From JAICJC01 sp963709425 (GTDB lineage Bacteria; Actinomycetota; Thermoleophilia; Gaiellales; JAICJC01), in the NCBI GenBank assembly GCA_963709425.1, contig CAVPWG010000004.1:930001-994000 (forward strand): a stretch of DNA of 64,000 bases, read 5' to 3'. This document shows positions 10,748 to 19,084 of this stretch, piece by piece (positions within the stretch are counted from its first letter, which is position 1; each line of letters begins with the position of its first letter). The position numbers and the translations under genes are program-made. The notes under the pieces were generated by a model. The model was not told where the DNA came from, searched no databases, and worked only from the letters and a program-made list of their open reading frames with translations.

Positions 10748-12129
10748 ACGCCCTCCTTCCGGCCTCGGGCGACAAGCAGCGGGATGAGCGCCGCAAACGC
10801 CAGCCCCGCCGCGACGAAGAACGAGCGCGAGAACGCGTGGGTCGCGGCCCGTCGTGCCTGGTCCGTGAGCGCCGCCTCGAGCCGCGCGTACTCGAGCTGG
10901 TCCCCGGGGCTCGGATGCTGCGCCTCGAAGACCGGCCCGAGGTCGGGCAGGCTCGTCCCGCTCTGCGCCAGCGCGCCGGCGACCGCCTGACCGAGGTCGA
11001 GCTTGGCCGGGATCGAGAGGTTCGAGTCGATGATGACCGCGGCGCCGGCTCGCTCGGCCGCGACCTCCTGCGAATCGAGGTCGGCGGTGAAGAGCGGCGT
11101 CAGGATGAGGAGGCCGAGCACGACGCCGCCGTGCCTGAAGGCCACCGTCCACGCGCCGTGAAGGCCGTCGGGTGCGAGGCCGCCGAGCGCAGCGACCGTG
11201 AGCGGGCCGAGCGTGAGCGCGAGGCCGCACCCGATCAGCACCTGCGGCGCGACCGTCCACACCACCTCCGAATCCGGCAGGATCGCCAGGCCGGCGAGCC
11301 CGCCGCCCACCAGGATCACGCCCGACAGCGCGATCCCGCCGAGCGCAAACCGCGAGGCCGCCGACGCCAGGATGGCGGCCGCCGGCATCACCGAGACGGC
11401 GGCCGCCGCCGCGATCGGATCCATCCCCCAGCCGTCGACGAGCATGAGGACGAGCAGGAAGAGCGCCGCCGTGAGCGCCGCCGAGACGAGCGCGAGGGAG
11501 AGGTTCGGGGCGAGCCGCAGCCTGTCCGTGGAGGGGCGCGGCACGACCGGCACTCGCCACGCCGAGAGCACCGGAACGAGGACGGCGATCGCGATCGGCA
11601 CCTGGACGGCGAACACCGCCCGCCACGAGAGCGCCTGGGTCAGGACTCCGCCGATTGCCGGGCCGACGGCCGCACCCACGGCGGCGGCAGCGACCCACAA
11701 CCTGACGCCGCGCTCCGGCGACCTCGCCACCGCCGGCAGCAGCTCGAGGGCGGCACAGACGACCGCCGCGCCGCTCACGGCCTGCACGCACCGCGCCGCG
11801 ATGACCGTCTCGAGGCTGCCCGCCGCCGCAGCCGCCGCCGAGGCGACGGCGAAGACGACCAGGCCCGCCGCCTCGATCCGGACGGGCCCGAACCGGCGCG
11901 CGACGATCGCGGCGGGCACCGCCGCCAGCGCCAGCACGAGGTTGAAGGCCGTGATGACCCACGAGATCCCGGTGACCGTGGCGTCGAGGTCCGTGAGCAT
12001 GTCCGGCAGCGCGAGCACCACGACCGACGCGTCGGCCAGCACCATCCCGACCGCCACGGCGAGGCCGATCTCCGCCCACACCGGGCGGCGCGGCTCGATC
12101 ACGAAAGCCGGGACAACCTCAATCGCCAT
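10744..12129 (-). CDS. MFS transporter, DHA2-like multidrug exporter
   Basis: A 461-residue membrane protein starting at MAIEVVPAFVIEPRRP. It has many hydrophobic helices, an early acidic residue in TM1 (LADASVVVLALPDM) and the region ISWVITAFNLVLALAAVPAAIVARRFG, as in drug:H+ antiporters of the EmrB/QacA group. The motif after TM2 is degenerate (ARRFGPVRIE). A C-terminal segment of about 100 residues between the last helices looks extracytoplasmic. The start overlaps the upstream MMPL gene by 11 bp and the stop overlaps the next small gene by 4 bp. With MMPL and TetR it forms a candidate export operon. Confidence 0.88.
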   Translation of the reverse strand: MAIEVVPAFVIEPRRPVWAEIGLAVAVGMVLADASVVVLALPDMLTDLDATVTGISWVITAFNLVLALAAVPAAIVARRFGPVRIEAAGLVVFAVASAAAAAAGSLETVIAARCVQAVSGAAVVCAALELLPAVARSPERGVRLWVAAAAVGAAVGPAIGGVLTQALSWRAVFAVQVPIAIAVLVPVLSAWRVPVVPRPSTDRLRLAPNLSLALVSAALTAALFLLVLMLVDGWGMDPIAAAAAVSVMPAAAILASAASRFALGGIALSGVILVGGGLAGLAILPDSEVVWTVAPQVLIGCGLALTLGPLTVAALGGLAPDGLHGAWTVAFRHGGVVLGLLILTPLFTADLDSQEVAAERAGAAVIIDSNLSIPAKLDLGQAVAGALAQSGTSLPDLGPVFEAQHPSPGDQLEYARLEAALTDQARRAATHAFSRSFFVAAGLAFAALIPLLVARGRKEGV

Positions 12130-14335
12130 GGACGGGCGCCGGCTCCGCGGACCGCAAGCGGTTCCCGGGCCAGCCGGCCGCCTCCCCGAACAGCGCGACG
12201 AGCGCCGGGACGAGGAGCGGGCGGACGATGAACGTCTCGATGAGGATGCCTGAGGCCATGGCGAATGCGAACTCCCGGAACGCGCGAACCTGGATGATCG
12301 CAAGAAGTGCGAAGCTGAGCGCAAGTGTGATGCCCGCGGTGCGGATCGCGCCCGCCGCCTGGGGCGCAGCCTCCGCCAGGGCCTCGCGCACCGGACGGAC
12401 GCGCGCCTCCTGCCACACCCGCCCCGCGATGAACACGTTGTAGTCGGAGCCGAGCGAGACCAGCAGCACGGCCGCGGCGAACGGCACGTAGTACGTGATT
12501 TCCCCATATCCCAGGAACGTCTGGAAGACCCAGACCGTGATCCCCATGGCCGCCGCGACGCTGAGCACGCTCGCGAGCACGAGCAGGACGGGCGCCACCA
12601 GAGCGCGCAGGTAGAGCGCGAGCATGACCAGATTCACGAGCAGGACGACGATCGCGACCCGAACCATGTCGCTCCGCATTGCCGAGATCGTGTCGTCGGC
12701 GAGCGCCGTGTCGCCGGTGACCGAGACGCGGGCACCGGCAAGCCCGGCCGACCGGGCCAGCCCCGGCAGGTGGTCGCGAAGGTGGCTCACGGCGCTGATC
12801 GCCGCGGCACCGTGCGGGTCGGCGTCGAACGCGACGATGTAGCGGGCGGCATCGCCCTGCCGAAACGCGGTCACGTCCGTCCGCTCGAGCTGCTCTGCCG
12901 GGCCGGCCACGGCCGCGACGCCCGGCTGGCGGCGGATGGCCGCCTCGAGCCGGGTGAGCGCCGGCCCGTCGGCGGTGCCGACGCCCTCGACGAGCACCTC
13001 GGTCGGGGCGAGCATCCCGGGCGCGAACGCCCGCGAGACAGCGTCGGCCGCCTGCCGCTCCTGGGCGTCGGCCGGAAGGCCGTGGATCGACGTGAACCCG
13101 ACCCGGATGTTCGGGAGCTGCCACGCGGCGGCCGCGAGCACGGCCACACATGCCGCCGCGACGACGAAGCCGAGCGAAGGGCGGGCCTGGAGGCGCGCGA
13201 GCCGCGACGGCAGGTGCCTGCCCTCCGTCTCGGTCGGAAGGTCATCCCCCGCCGGGAGGCTCGGCCAGTAGAGCGCCCGCCCGAAGGCCGCCATCGCCGC
13301 CGGGACGAGCGTGATCGCGGCGGCCAGGGCGACGAGCACCGAGACGGCGAGCCCCGGGCCGACCGCGCGGAAGAAGCCGAGCTGTGCCACTTGGAGGGAC
13401 GCGAGGCTGGCCGCGAGGATCGCGCCGCCGGCGACGACGATCGGCGTGATCTGGGCCGTCGCCGCCCGTGCCGCAGGAAGGCGCGGCGTGCCCTCGAGGA
13501 TGAGCGTCCGCATCGTGGACGCGTAGAAGATGGTGTAGTCGGTCACGATCCCGAGGACGAGCGCGACCATGAGCGGCTTCAGGATGTCGGGCACCGTGAG
13601 CCCGGTCGCCTCGCTGAGGCGCTCGGTGGCGCGAAGCGCCATCAGGTAGGCGATACCGACCGTCGCGAGCGTCAGCGCCGGCGCGCCGAGCGACCGGAAC
13701 TTGAGCCCCACGACCAGCGCCACCATGAGGATCGTGGCCGCCTCGACGTACGGCAGCGCGTCCTCGACGATCGTCCCCTCGTGCAGCTGTGCCGGGAGGA
13801 TGCCGGTGCGGCCGACGACCGGCGCGCCGGCCCGGCGGGCATCGGCCATGTAGCGGTCGACGGCCTCGACGCGCGCCGAGAGCGACATTGCCGGCCGGAA
13901 CTCGAAGTAGCTGATGACCGCGGTGGACGACTCCCGCGAGCCGGGCACCGCCCCGGCGGTGTTCGTCACCGGCAGGACGAGGAACGACGGATCACCTCCG
14001 CCGGCGGGCCGGTCGATCGCGAGCGCCTGGCCGATCGCGCGCCGCTGCTCCTCCACCGAGACGCCGCGCGGATCGCGCTCGACGACCGACGTCTCCGCAG
14101 CGAACGGCACGTCGAAGGCGCGGGCCGCGCGCTGCGCCGCCTCGAGCGCGGGCGCGTGCTTGGGGACGAGCGAGATCAGGTCGCCCGGCTCGGACGTCGG
14201 CGCCGCCACGTTCACGGCGACGAAGACGGCGCCGGCGGCCCAGGCCGCGAGAATCGGCCAGCGCAGCGCGACGACCAGCCGGGCATACGCCGCGGCTGCG
14301 CGACTCGTGCTGGTGGGCGCTGCCTCCCCGCTCAC
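12119..14335 (-). CDS. MMPL-family RND transporter
   Basis: About 738 residues from the GTG of VSGEAAPTSTSRAAAAYARL (a TTG at 14368 would add 11 residues). One helix near the N-terminus is followed by a large external loop, a block of helices, a second loop and a second helix block: the duplicated RND plan of about 12 helices. Conserved membrane Asp-Tyr pairs used for proton relay are visible in both halves (GIVTDYTIFYAS and LGSDYNVFIAGR). MMPL proteins export lipids, glycolipids or drugs in actinobacteria. The gene follows the TetR gene on the same strand and overlaps the MFS gene, so co-expression is likely. Confidence 0.93.
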   Translation of the reverse strand: MSGEAAPTSTSRAAAAYARLVVALRWPILAAWAAGAVFVAVNVAAPTSEPGDLISLVPKHAPALEAAQRAARAFDVPFAAETSVVERDPRGVSVEEQRRAIGQALAIDRPAGGGDPSFLVLPVTNTAGAVPGSRESSTAVISYFEFRPAMSLSARVEAVDRYMADARRAGAPVVGRTGILPAQLHEGTIVEDALPYVEAATILMVALVVGLKFRSLGAPALTLATVGIAYLMALRATERLSEATGLTVPDILKPLMVALVLGIVTDYTIFYASTMRTLILEGTPRLPAARAATAQITPIVVAGGAILAASLASLQVAQLGFFRAVGPGLAVSVLVALAAAITLVPAAMAAFGRALYWPSLPAGDDLPTETEGRHLPSRLARLQARPSLGFVVAAACVAVLAAAAWQLPNIRVGFTSIHGLPADAQERQAADAVSRAFAPGMLAPTEVLVEGVGTADGPALTRLEAAIRRQPGVAAVAGPAEQLERTDVTAFRQGDAARYIVAFDADPHGAAAISAVSHLRDHLPGLARSAGLAGARVSVTGDTALADDTISAMRSDMVRVAIVVLLVNLVMLALYLRALVAPVLLVLASVLSVAAAMGITVWVFQTFLGYGEITYYVPFAAAVLLVSLGSDYNVFIAGRVWQEARVRPVREALAEAAPQAAGAIRTAGITLALSFALLAIIQVRAFREFAFAMASGILIETFIVRPLLVPALVALFGEAAGWPGNRLRSAEPAPVHGD

Positions 14336-14380
14336 GGGGGAGTCATGCCCGGGGTCGCCGGTTCGCAACCGGCGCCGCGC

Positions 14381-14977
14381 TCAGGCTGCGCCGTCGGGCC
14401 AGATGGCCGCGACCATGCGCTCCGGCCAATTCTTGGGGATCGGACGGCCGGCGAGGGTGCGGTAGAGGTAGGAGCCGATCAGCATCTCGATCATCGTCTC
14501 GGGATCGGCGCTCGCCTGGATCAGGCCCTGGTCGCGCGCCAGCTTGAGCACCGCCTCCATCTGGTGCCTGGTCGGGTGGATGACCCGCTGGCGGAACGAC
14601 TCGAGGATCTCGGGGTGCTCCCGCCGCTGGAGGTAGAGCGACGCGGCGATCCCCAATCCGTCGTTCGGCCCGACGCATTCGTGGAAGCTGCGCAGGAGCT
14701 GGGTCAGGGTCGAACGGGGGTCGGGGCACGTTCCCGGCTCTTTGGCCTCGGTCATCGCGCAGACCGCCGCGGTCACCATCTCGGCCTTCGTCGGGTAGCG
14801 GCGATACACCGTCGCCCGGGTGACGCCGGCCTCGGCGGCCACCGCCTCGATGGAGGTGCGGTCGTAGCCCTCACGGCTCAGCAGCCGCAGGGTGGCCGCG
14901 ATGATCTCGCGGTCTGCGATCTCGTTGCGCGGCCGGCCCGGTGGCCGACCCAGCGGTGACGGTTCGGTGATTGCCAT
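14381..14977 (-). CDS. TetR-family repressor of the efflux genes
   Basis: A 198-residue protein starting MAITEPSPLGRPPGRPRNEIADREI, with an excellent ribosome-binding site (AGGAG about 6 bp upstream). The helix-turn-helix is TSIEAVAAEAGVTRATVYRRYPTKAEMV at about residues 40-67; the rest is the ligand-binding and dimerisation domain. It is the first gene of the leftward operon TetR-MMPL-MFS-small protein and is divergent from a second MFS. A GATACA/TGTATC inverted repeat lies in the 61-bp divergent promoter, so it probably represses both directions and is relieved by a transported compound. An in-frame extension upstream crosses that promoter and was not accepted. Confidence 0.93.
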   Translation of the reverse strand: MAITEPSPLGRPPGRPRNEIADREIIAATLRLLSREGYDRTSIEAVAAEAGVTRATVYRRYPTKAEMVTAAVCAMTEAKEPGTCPDPRSTLTQLLRSFHECVGPNDGLGIAASLYLQRREHPEILESFRQRVIHPTRHQMEAVLKLARDQGLIQASADPETMIEMLIGSYLYRTLAGRPIPKNWPERMVAAIWPDGAA

Positions 14978-14991
14978 CTTCTCCTCATTAT

Positions 14992-15012
14992 GATACACCA
15001 CAGATCTGTATC
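14992..15012. promoter_or_regulatory. Candidate TetR operator in divergent promoter
   Basis: GATACA (14992-14997) and TGTATC (15007-15012) form a perfect 6-bp inverted repeat with a nine-base spacer. It lies 14 bp upstream of the tetR start and 26 bp upstream of the MFS start, the only AT-richer stretch between the two genes. Confidence 0.5.
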
Positions 15013-15038
15013 GAAACTCGATTGGAGATTTCACCCTC

Positions 15039-16493
15039 ATGCCACACACACAAGACCGCAAGGGGCTCGCGCTTCTCCTGCTCTGCGCAGTCCAGTTCAT
15101 GGTGGTGCTCGACATCGCCATCGTCAACGTGGCGCTTCCCACGATCAAGACGGCTCTCAGCTTCGACGAGACCGACCTGTCGTGGGTCATCAACGCCTAC
15201 ACGCTGACTTTCGGCGGCCTGCTCATGCTGGGCGGCCGCAGCGCCGACCTGCTCGGCCGGCGGCGGATGTTCATCGCCGGCCTCGCGCTCTTCTCGGGCG
15301 CATCGCTCGTCTGCGGGCTCGCGACGTCCGAAGCGACGCTGATCGCCGCCCGGGCGATCCAGGGAGTCGGAGCGGCGATCATCTCGCCGGCCGCGCTCTC
15401 CATCCTGATGACGACCTTCGAAGAGGGCGCTGAGCGCAACAAGGCCCTCGGCATCTGGGGCGCCGTCGCCGGTACCGGAGGCGCCGCGGGCGTCCTCCTC
15501 GGCGGGATCCTCACCGACCAGCTGAACTGGTCGTGGATCTTCTACATCAACGTCCCCGTGGGCATCGCGGCAATCGCACTCGCGCCGCGCATCCTGCGCG
15601 AGAGCCGCGTCGAGCAGGGAAAGCGGGCGTTCGACCTCCTCGGAGCCACGCTCGTGACGGGCGGCCTCTCGCTGCTCGTGTACGCGTTGGTGCAGACCGT
15701 CGACCACTCGTGGACGTCGCCGCGCACCATCGCCATGTTCGTCGGATCCGCCGTGCTCCTGGCCGGGTTCGTCGCCACCGAGCGGCGAGCACAAGCTCCG
15801 CTCATGCCGCTGCGCCTCTTCCGCAACCGCTCGCTCGCGGGCGGGAACGTGGTCGGGCTCATGCTGGGAGCATCGATCTTCTCGATGTTCTTCCTGCTGA
15901 CGCTGTACATGCAGCAGGTGCTGGGCTACTCGGCGCTCAAGACCGGCATCGGCTACCTGCTCGTGTCGGGCGTGATCATCGTCTCGGCCGGTGCGTCGCA
16001 GGCGCTCGTCACGAAGATCGGCGTGCGCACGGTGCTCGCGACCGGCATGGGCCTCACGGCCGTCGGTCTGGTGTACTTCAGCCAGGTCTCGGTCGGCGGC
16101 TCGTACCTGGTCGACCTCGCGCCGGGCTTCATCCTGACCGGCGTCGGGCTCGGCTTCTCGTTCGTGCCCGTCACGATCGCCGCACTCGTCGGCGTCCAAT
16201 CGGCCGAGGCGGGAGTCGCCTCGGGCATCATCAACACGTCGCAGCAGGTGGGCGGCGCGCTGGGGACGGCGATCCTCTCGACCGTCGCCTTCACGCGGGC
16301 GGCCGACTACGCGACGAGCCACGCCGTCACACCGCAACTGCCGCTTCACGCGGCGGTCGACGGCTACTCGGCGGCGTTCCTGGTCGGGGCGATCATCGCC
16401 ACGATCGGCGTGGTCGCCACGCTGACGATGGTGCCGGGCGGGCGCGCCGACGAGATCGCAGTCGGCGAGGCAACGGAGCCGGCCGCGGCGTGA
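15039..16493 (+). CDS. MFS transporter, DHA2 family (EmrB/QacA type)
   Basis: A 484-residue protein of about 14 hydrophobic helices. It begins with the typical TM1 sequence FMVVLDIAIVNVALPTIKTAL, then SWVINAYTLTFGGLLMLGGRSADLLGRRRMF (motif A) and the antiporter motif C-like GAVAGTGGAAGVLLGGILTDQLNW. Family members export drugs or metabolites in exchange for protons. It is divergent from the tetR-led operon and shares its operator region. Its TGA overlaps the GTG of the downstream alcohol dehydrogenase (GTGA), so the two proteins are probably made together. That suggests the transported compound or a derivative is also an enzyme substrate. Confidence 0.93.
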   Translation: MPHTQDRKGLALLLLCAVQFMVVLDIAIVNVALPTIKTALSFDETDLSWVINAYTLTFGGLLMLGGRSADLLGRRRMFIAGLALFSGASLVCGLATSEATLIAARAIQGVGAAIISPAALSILMTTFEEGAERNKALGIWGAVAGTGGAAGVLLGGILTDQLNWSWIFYINVPVGIAAIALAPRILRESRVEQGKRAFDLLGATLVTGGLSLLVYALVQTVDHSWTSPRTIAMFVGSAVLLAGFVATERRAQAPLMPLRLFRNRSLAGGNVVGLMLGASIFSMFFLLTLYMQQVLGYSALKTGIGYLLVSGVIIVSAGASQALVTKIGVRTVLATGMGLTAVGLVYFSQVSVGGSYLVDLAPGFILTGVGLGFSFVPVTIAALVGVQSAEAGVASGIINTSQQVGGALGTAILSTVAFTRAADYATSHAVTPQLPLHAAVDGYSAAFLVGAIIATIGVVATLTMVPGGRADEIAVGEATEPAAA

Positions 16494-17611
16494 TCGAACC
16501 GTTCGGGCTCCATCTGCCCGTACGCATCCAATTCGGGGAGGGCGCCGCAAGCGCCCTCCCCGACGTGTTACAGGAGCTCGGGGCCCGGCGGCCGGTGGCG
16601 ATCGCCGACGAGGCGGTCGCCGAGCTCGCGGGCCGGATCGAGGTGCTCGTGAAGCCGCCCGGCGAGCCCACCGCCGCGATGGTGGCCGCGACCGCCGAGC
16701 GGCTCGGCGACTTCGAGCCTGACGCGATCGTGGCGATCGGCGGCGGCTCGGCGATCGACGTCGCCAAGGGCGCGCGGGCGGCCCACGGCCAGGGCGCGCC
16801 GGCCGTCGAGCTCTACGCAGGCCGTATCGCGATCTCCGAGCCGCCGATCCCGCTGGTGGCGCTTCCGACCACGTCCGGCACCGGCTCGGAGGTCTCGGGC
16901 GGGTCGGTCGTGACAGATCCGGAAACCGGACGCAAGCTCGGCATCGCCTCGCCGCTCATGCGCGCGCAGCATGCCCTCGTCGACCCGCTCGCCACCCTCG
17001 GCCTGCCCCGCGCCGCAACGGTGCAGACCGGGGCCGACGCTCTGGCGCAGGCCATCGGTGGCGTCACGGTGCGAAACGGCAACCCGGGCTCCGTCGCGCT
17101 CGGCCTCGAGGCCTGCCGCCACGTCGCCGCCGGCTACGCCCGGGCCGTCGCCGACGGAGCGGACCGAGCGGCGCGCGCCGAGATGTCGCTCGGCAGCCTC
17201 CTGGCGGGCCTCTCGATGAACCTGTCTGACTGCGGCGCCGACCACGCCCTCGGCCACGCGATCGGGGCGGGGCTTCACCTGCCCCACGGCCTCGCCGTAG
17301 GCCTCGTCCTGGCCGAGACGCTCGACGTCTCGCGGGCCTCGTGCGCGGATCGGCTCGAGCGCGTCGCCGATGCGCTCGGCGAGCCGGACGACGGGTCGGC
17401 CGACGGCTCCCGGGCGGTGGCCGCCGTGCACCGGCTGCTGGCGGCGGCCGGGTTCCCGACGTGCGCCGACGAGGGCATCGGCCCGGACCAGATCGAGGCG
17501 CTGGTCCCGGCGGCGGTCGAGGACTACTGCCTCACGGTCGACGCCCACGACTGGTCGGGGGCGGACGTCAGGGCGGCGTTCGGCGCGGCGGTCGCGCTCA
17601 GCGCCCGATGA
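16490..17611 (+). CDS. Iron-containing alcohol dehydrogenase family protein (maleylacetate-reductase-like) with altered metal ligand
   Basis: A 373-residue protein from a GTG overlapping the MFS stop. The N-terminal NAD-binding half has IRIQFGEGA-like and IGGGSAIDVAKG motifs, then LVALPTTSGTGSEVSGG, all typical of group III dehydrogenases. The metal site normally reads DxxxH...H...H. Here the Asp is present (TGADALAQAIGG) but the first His is Gln; GADHALGHAIG and LPHGLAVG supply the later histidines. It may bind metal weakly or use none. The family reduces aldehydes, ketones or maleylacetate with NAD(P)H. Its 3' end overlaps the convergent Rieske gene by 14 bp. Confidence 0.85.
   Translation: MIEPFGLHLPVRIQFGEGAASALPDVLQELGARRPVAIADEAVAELAGRIEVLVKPPGEPTAAMVAATAERLGDFEPDAIVAIGGGSAIDVAKGARAAHGQGAPAVELYAGRIAISEPPIPLVALPTTSGTGSEVSGGSVVTDPETGRKLGIASPLMRAQHALVDPLATLGLPRAATVQTGADALAQAIGGVTVRNGNPGSVALGLEACRHVAAGYARAVADGADRAARAEMSLGSLLAGLSMNLSDCGADHALGHAIGAGLHLPHGLAVGLVLAETLDVSRASCADRLERVADALGEPDDGSADGSRAVAAVHRLLAAAGFPTCADEGIGPDQIEALVPAAVEDYCLTVDAHDWSGADVRAAFGAAVALSAR
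16535..16561 (+). other. Perfect 11-bp hairpin inside the 5' coding region of the dehydrogenase
   Basis: GGGGAGGGCGC (16535-16545) and GCGCCCTCCCC (16551-16561) form a perfect stem with the five-base loop CGCAA, about 45 bp after the GTG start. It encodes the conserved FGEGAASALPD segment. Such a stable stem just inside the second gene could reduce transcription or translation of the dehydrogenase relative to the transporter; there is no T-tract. Confidence 0.5.
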
Positions 17612-17912
17612 GCACCTGCACGCGGCCGTCCTCGACGCGCACCCTGTGTGTCCGCACCGACTCGAGCGCCGGGCCGGTCAACGCCTCGCCGGTACGAAGG
17701 TTGAAGATCGAGCCGTGGCACGGGCACTCGACCTCGCCGTCGGTCAGGACGCCGTCGGAGAGCGGGCACTCCTCGTGCGTGCAGGTGTCGTCGAAGGCGT
17801 AGAGCCGGCCGCCGGCGCGGGCCACGGCGACCGGATCCTGCGGGTCGCCGACGACGACCATCGCCCCCTCGGCGAGATCGGAGTCGGCGCCCGCGTCCGT
17901 CCACTCCTCCAT
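17598..17912 (-). CDS. Rieske [2Fe-2S] ferredoxin
   Basis: A 104-residue soluble Rieske protein. The cluster ligands are in CTHEECPLSDG (Cys-x-His, about residues 43-53) and CPCHGSIFNLRTG (Cys-x2-His, about 62-74). There is no signal peptide or membrane helix, so it resembles the ferredoxin components of oxygenase systems. Its ATG overlaps the stop of the upstream P450 by one base (TGATG). It is therefore the natural candidate electron donor for that P450, or for another oxygenase of the operon; no ferredoxin reductase gene is nearby. It is the last gene of the long leftward catabolic operon. Confidence 0.93.
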   Translation of the reverse strand: MEEWTDAGADSDLAEGAMVVVGDPQDPVAVARAGGRLYAFDDTCTHEECPLSDGVLTDGEVECPCHGSIFNLRTGEALTGPALESVRTHRVRVEDGRVQVLIGR

Positions 17913-19084
17913 CAGTCGAGCCGGACGTGGAGCGCGGTCGGGGCGCGGAACTCCCAGCCGCTCAGCTCGACCTCGTGGTCAGGGTCGAGCCGAAGGCTCG
18001 GGAACCGGTCGAGCAGCATCTCGAGCGGCATGCGCACCTCGTACCGGGCCAGCGGCGCGCCGGCGCAGTGGTGCGCGCCGAGGCCGAACCCCGCGTGGGC
18101 GCCGCGCCGGTCGATGTCGTAGCGGTCGGCATCCGGCCAGTGGCGCTCGTCGCGGTTCGCCGACGCGAGCACCGCCGCGATCGCCTCGCCGGCCTCGAGC
18201 CGGACGCCCGAGAGGGTCACCGGACGGGTCACCTGGCGAGTTTGGGTCCCGACCGGCGAGAGCCACCTGAGCGCCTCCTCGACCGCCGGGCGGAGCAGGC
18301 CGCGGTCGGAACGCACGCGCGCCATCGTCTCCGGATGGGTCAGCAGGGCCCAGACGCAGATCCCGAGCGCGTGGCCCGGCTCCTGCATCCCGCCGAGCAG
18401 AATCAGCTTCAGGTTCGAGCGCACCTCGGCCCGCGTCGCGTCGGCCGCCAGCATGTGGGCGAGGACGCTCCCGTCGGGCTCGCGCTCGAGCCGGTCGAGC
18501 AGCGGATCGATCTGTGCGTCGATCTCGGCGCTCGTCGCGTCGGCGACCGCCTGCTTCTCGGGGTCCTGCTCGAAGTTGGCCCCGCCGGTCGCGAGATCGC
18601 CGAACCACCGCCGCAGCGTCTCGGCGTCGAGGTCGCCGAGCCCCATGACGGCGCCCAGCGCAAGCACGGACACCGGCTCGCAGTAGGCGCCCATCAGCTC
18701 CGCGCCCGGGCTGCCGGCCAGCGCGTCGAGGTGGCGGCGGGCGATCGGCTCAATCACCTCGGGCGCGTAAGCCTCGACCGCGCGCGGCCGCATCGGCGCA
18801 TCCATCCCGGCGCGCATCCGCGCGTGGTCGGCGCCGTCGACCGTCAGGACGTTCCGGCCGAGCGTGCGGACGAGCGGCGACGCGTCCACCTCGGCCGTGA
18901 AGACGTCGGGATGGGTGGCGACGTGCTGGACGTCATCCCACCGGGTGACGAGGTGCAGGCCGACCGCCGGAACGAAGCACACGGGCTCCTCGTCGCGCAG
19001 GCGGGCGTAGATCCGGAAGGGGTCGGCCTCGAGCGCCTCCACGGTGATCGAGGCGCCGAGCTCAGAGGTGATGGGTGTACTCAC
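17912..19084 (-). CDS. Cytochrome P450 (first of two) with unusual I-helix
   Basis: A 390-residue bacterial class I P450 without membrane anchor. The haem-ligand loop is FGLGAHHCAGAPLAR, the K-helix ExxR is in VEEALRWL. The I-helix, usually AGxDT or AGxET, reads LLLGGMQEPGHAL: the conserved acid is present but the threonine that helps protonate dioxygen is replaced by proline. Such I-helices occur in a minority of P450s and imply a different proton path or chemistry. It is coupled to the downstream Rieske gene and its start lies inside the 3' end of the glutamine-synthetase-like gene (23-bp overlap). Substrate unknown; the context suggests oxidation of an aromatic or amine-derived compound. 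Confidence 0.92.
   Translation of the reverse strand: MSTPITSELGASITVEALEADPFRIYARLRDEEPVCFVPAVGLHLVTRWDDVQHVATHPDVFTAEVDASPLVRTLGRNVLTVDGADHARMRAGMDAPMRPRAVEAYAPEVIEPIARRHLDALAGSPGAELMGAYCEPVSVLALGAVMGLGDLDAETLRRWFGDLATGGANFEQDPEKQAVADATSAEIDAQIDPLLDRLEREPDGSVLAHMLAADATRAEVRSNLKLILLGGMQEPGHALGICVWALLTHPETMARVRSDRGLLRPAVEEALRWLSPVGTQTRQVTRPVTLSGVRLEAGEAIAAVLASANRDERHWPDADRYDIDRRGAHAGFGLGAHHCAGAPLARYEVRMPLEMLLDRFPSLRLDPDHEVELSGWEFRAPTALHVRLD

Noticed and set aside
12770..14959. A 729-codon plus-strand frame over the MMPL gene, and similar frames at 10498-12231 and 22103-24223
   Set aside because: All are antisense shadows of recognised genes with Arg-rich composition and no motifs.
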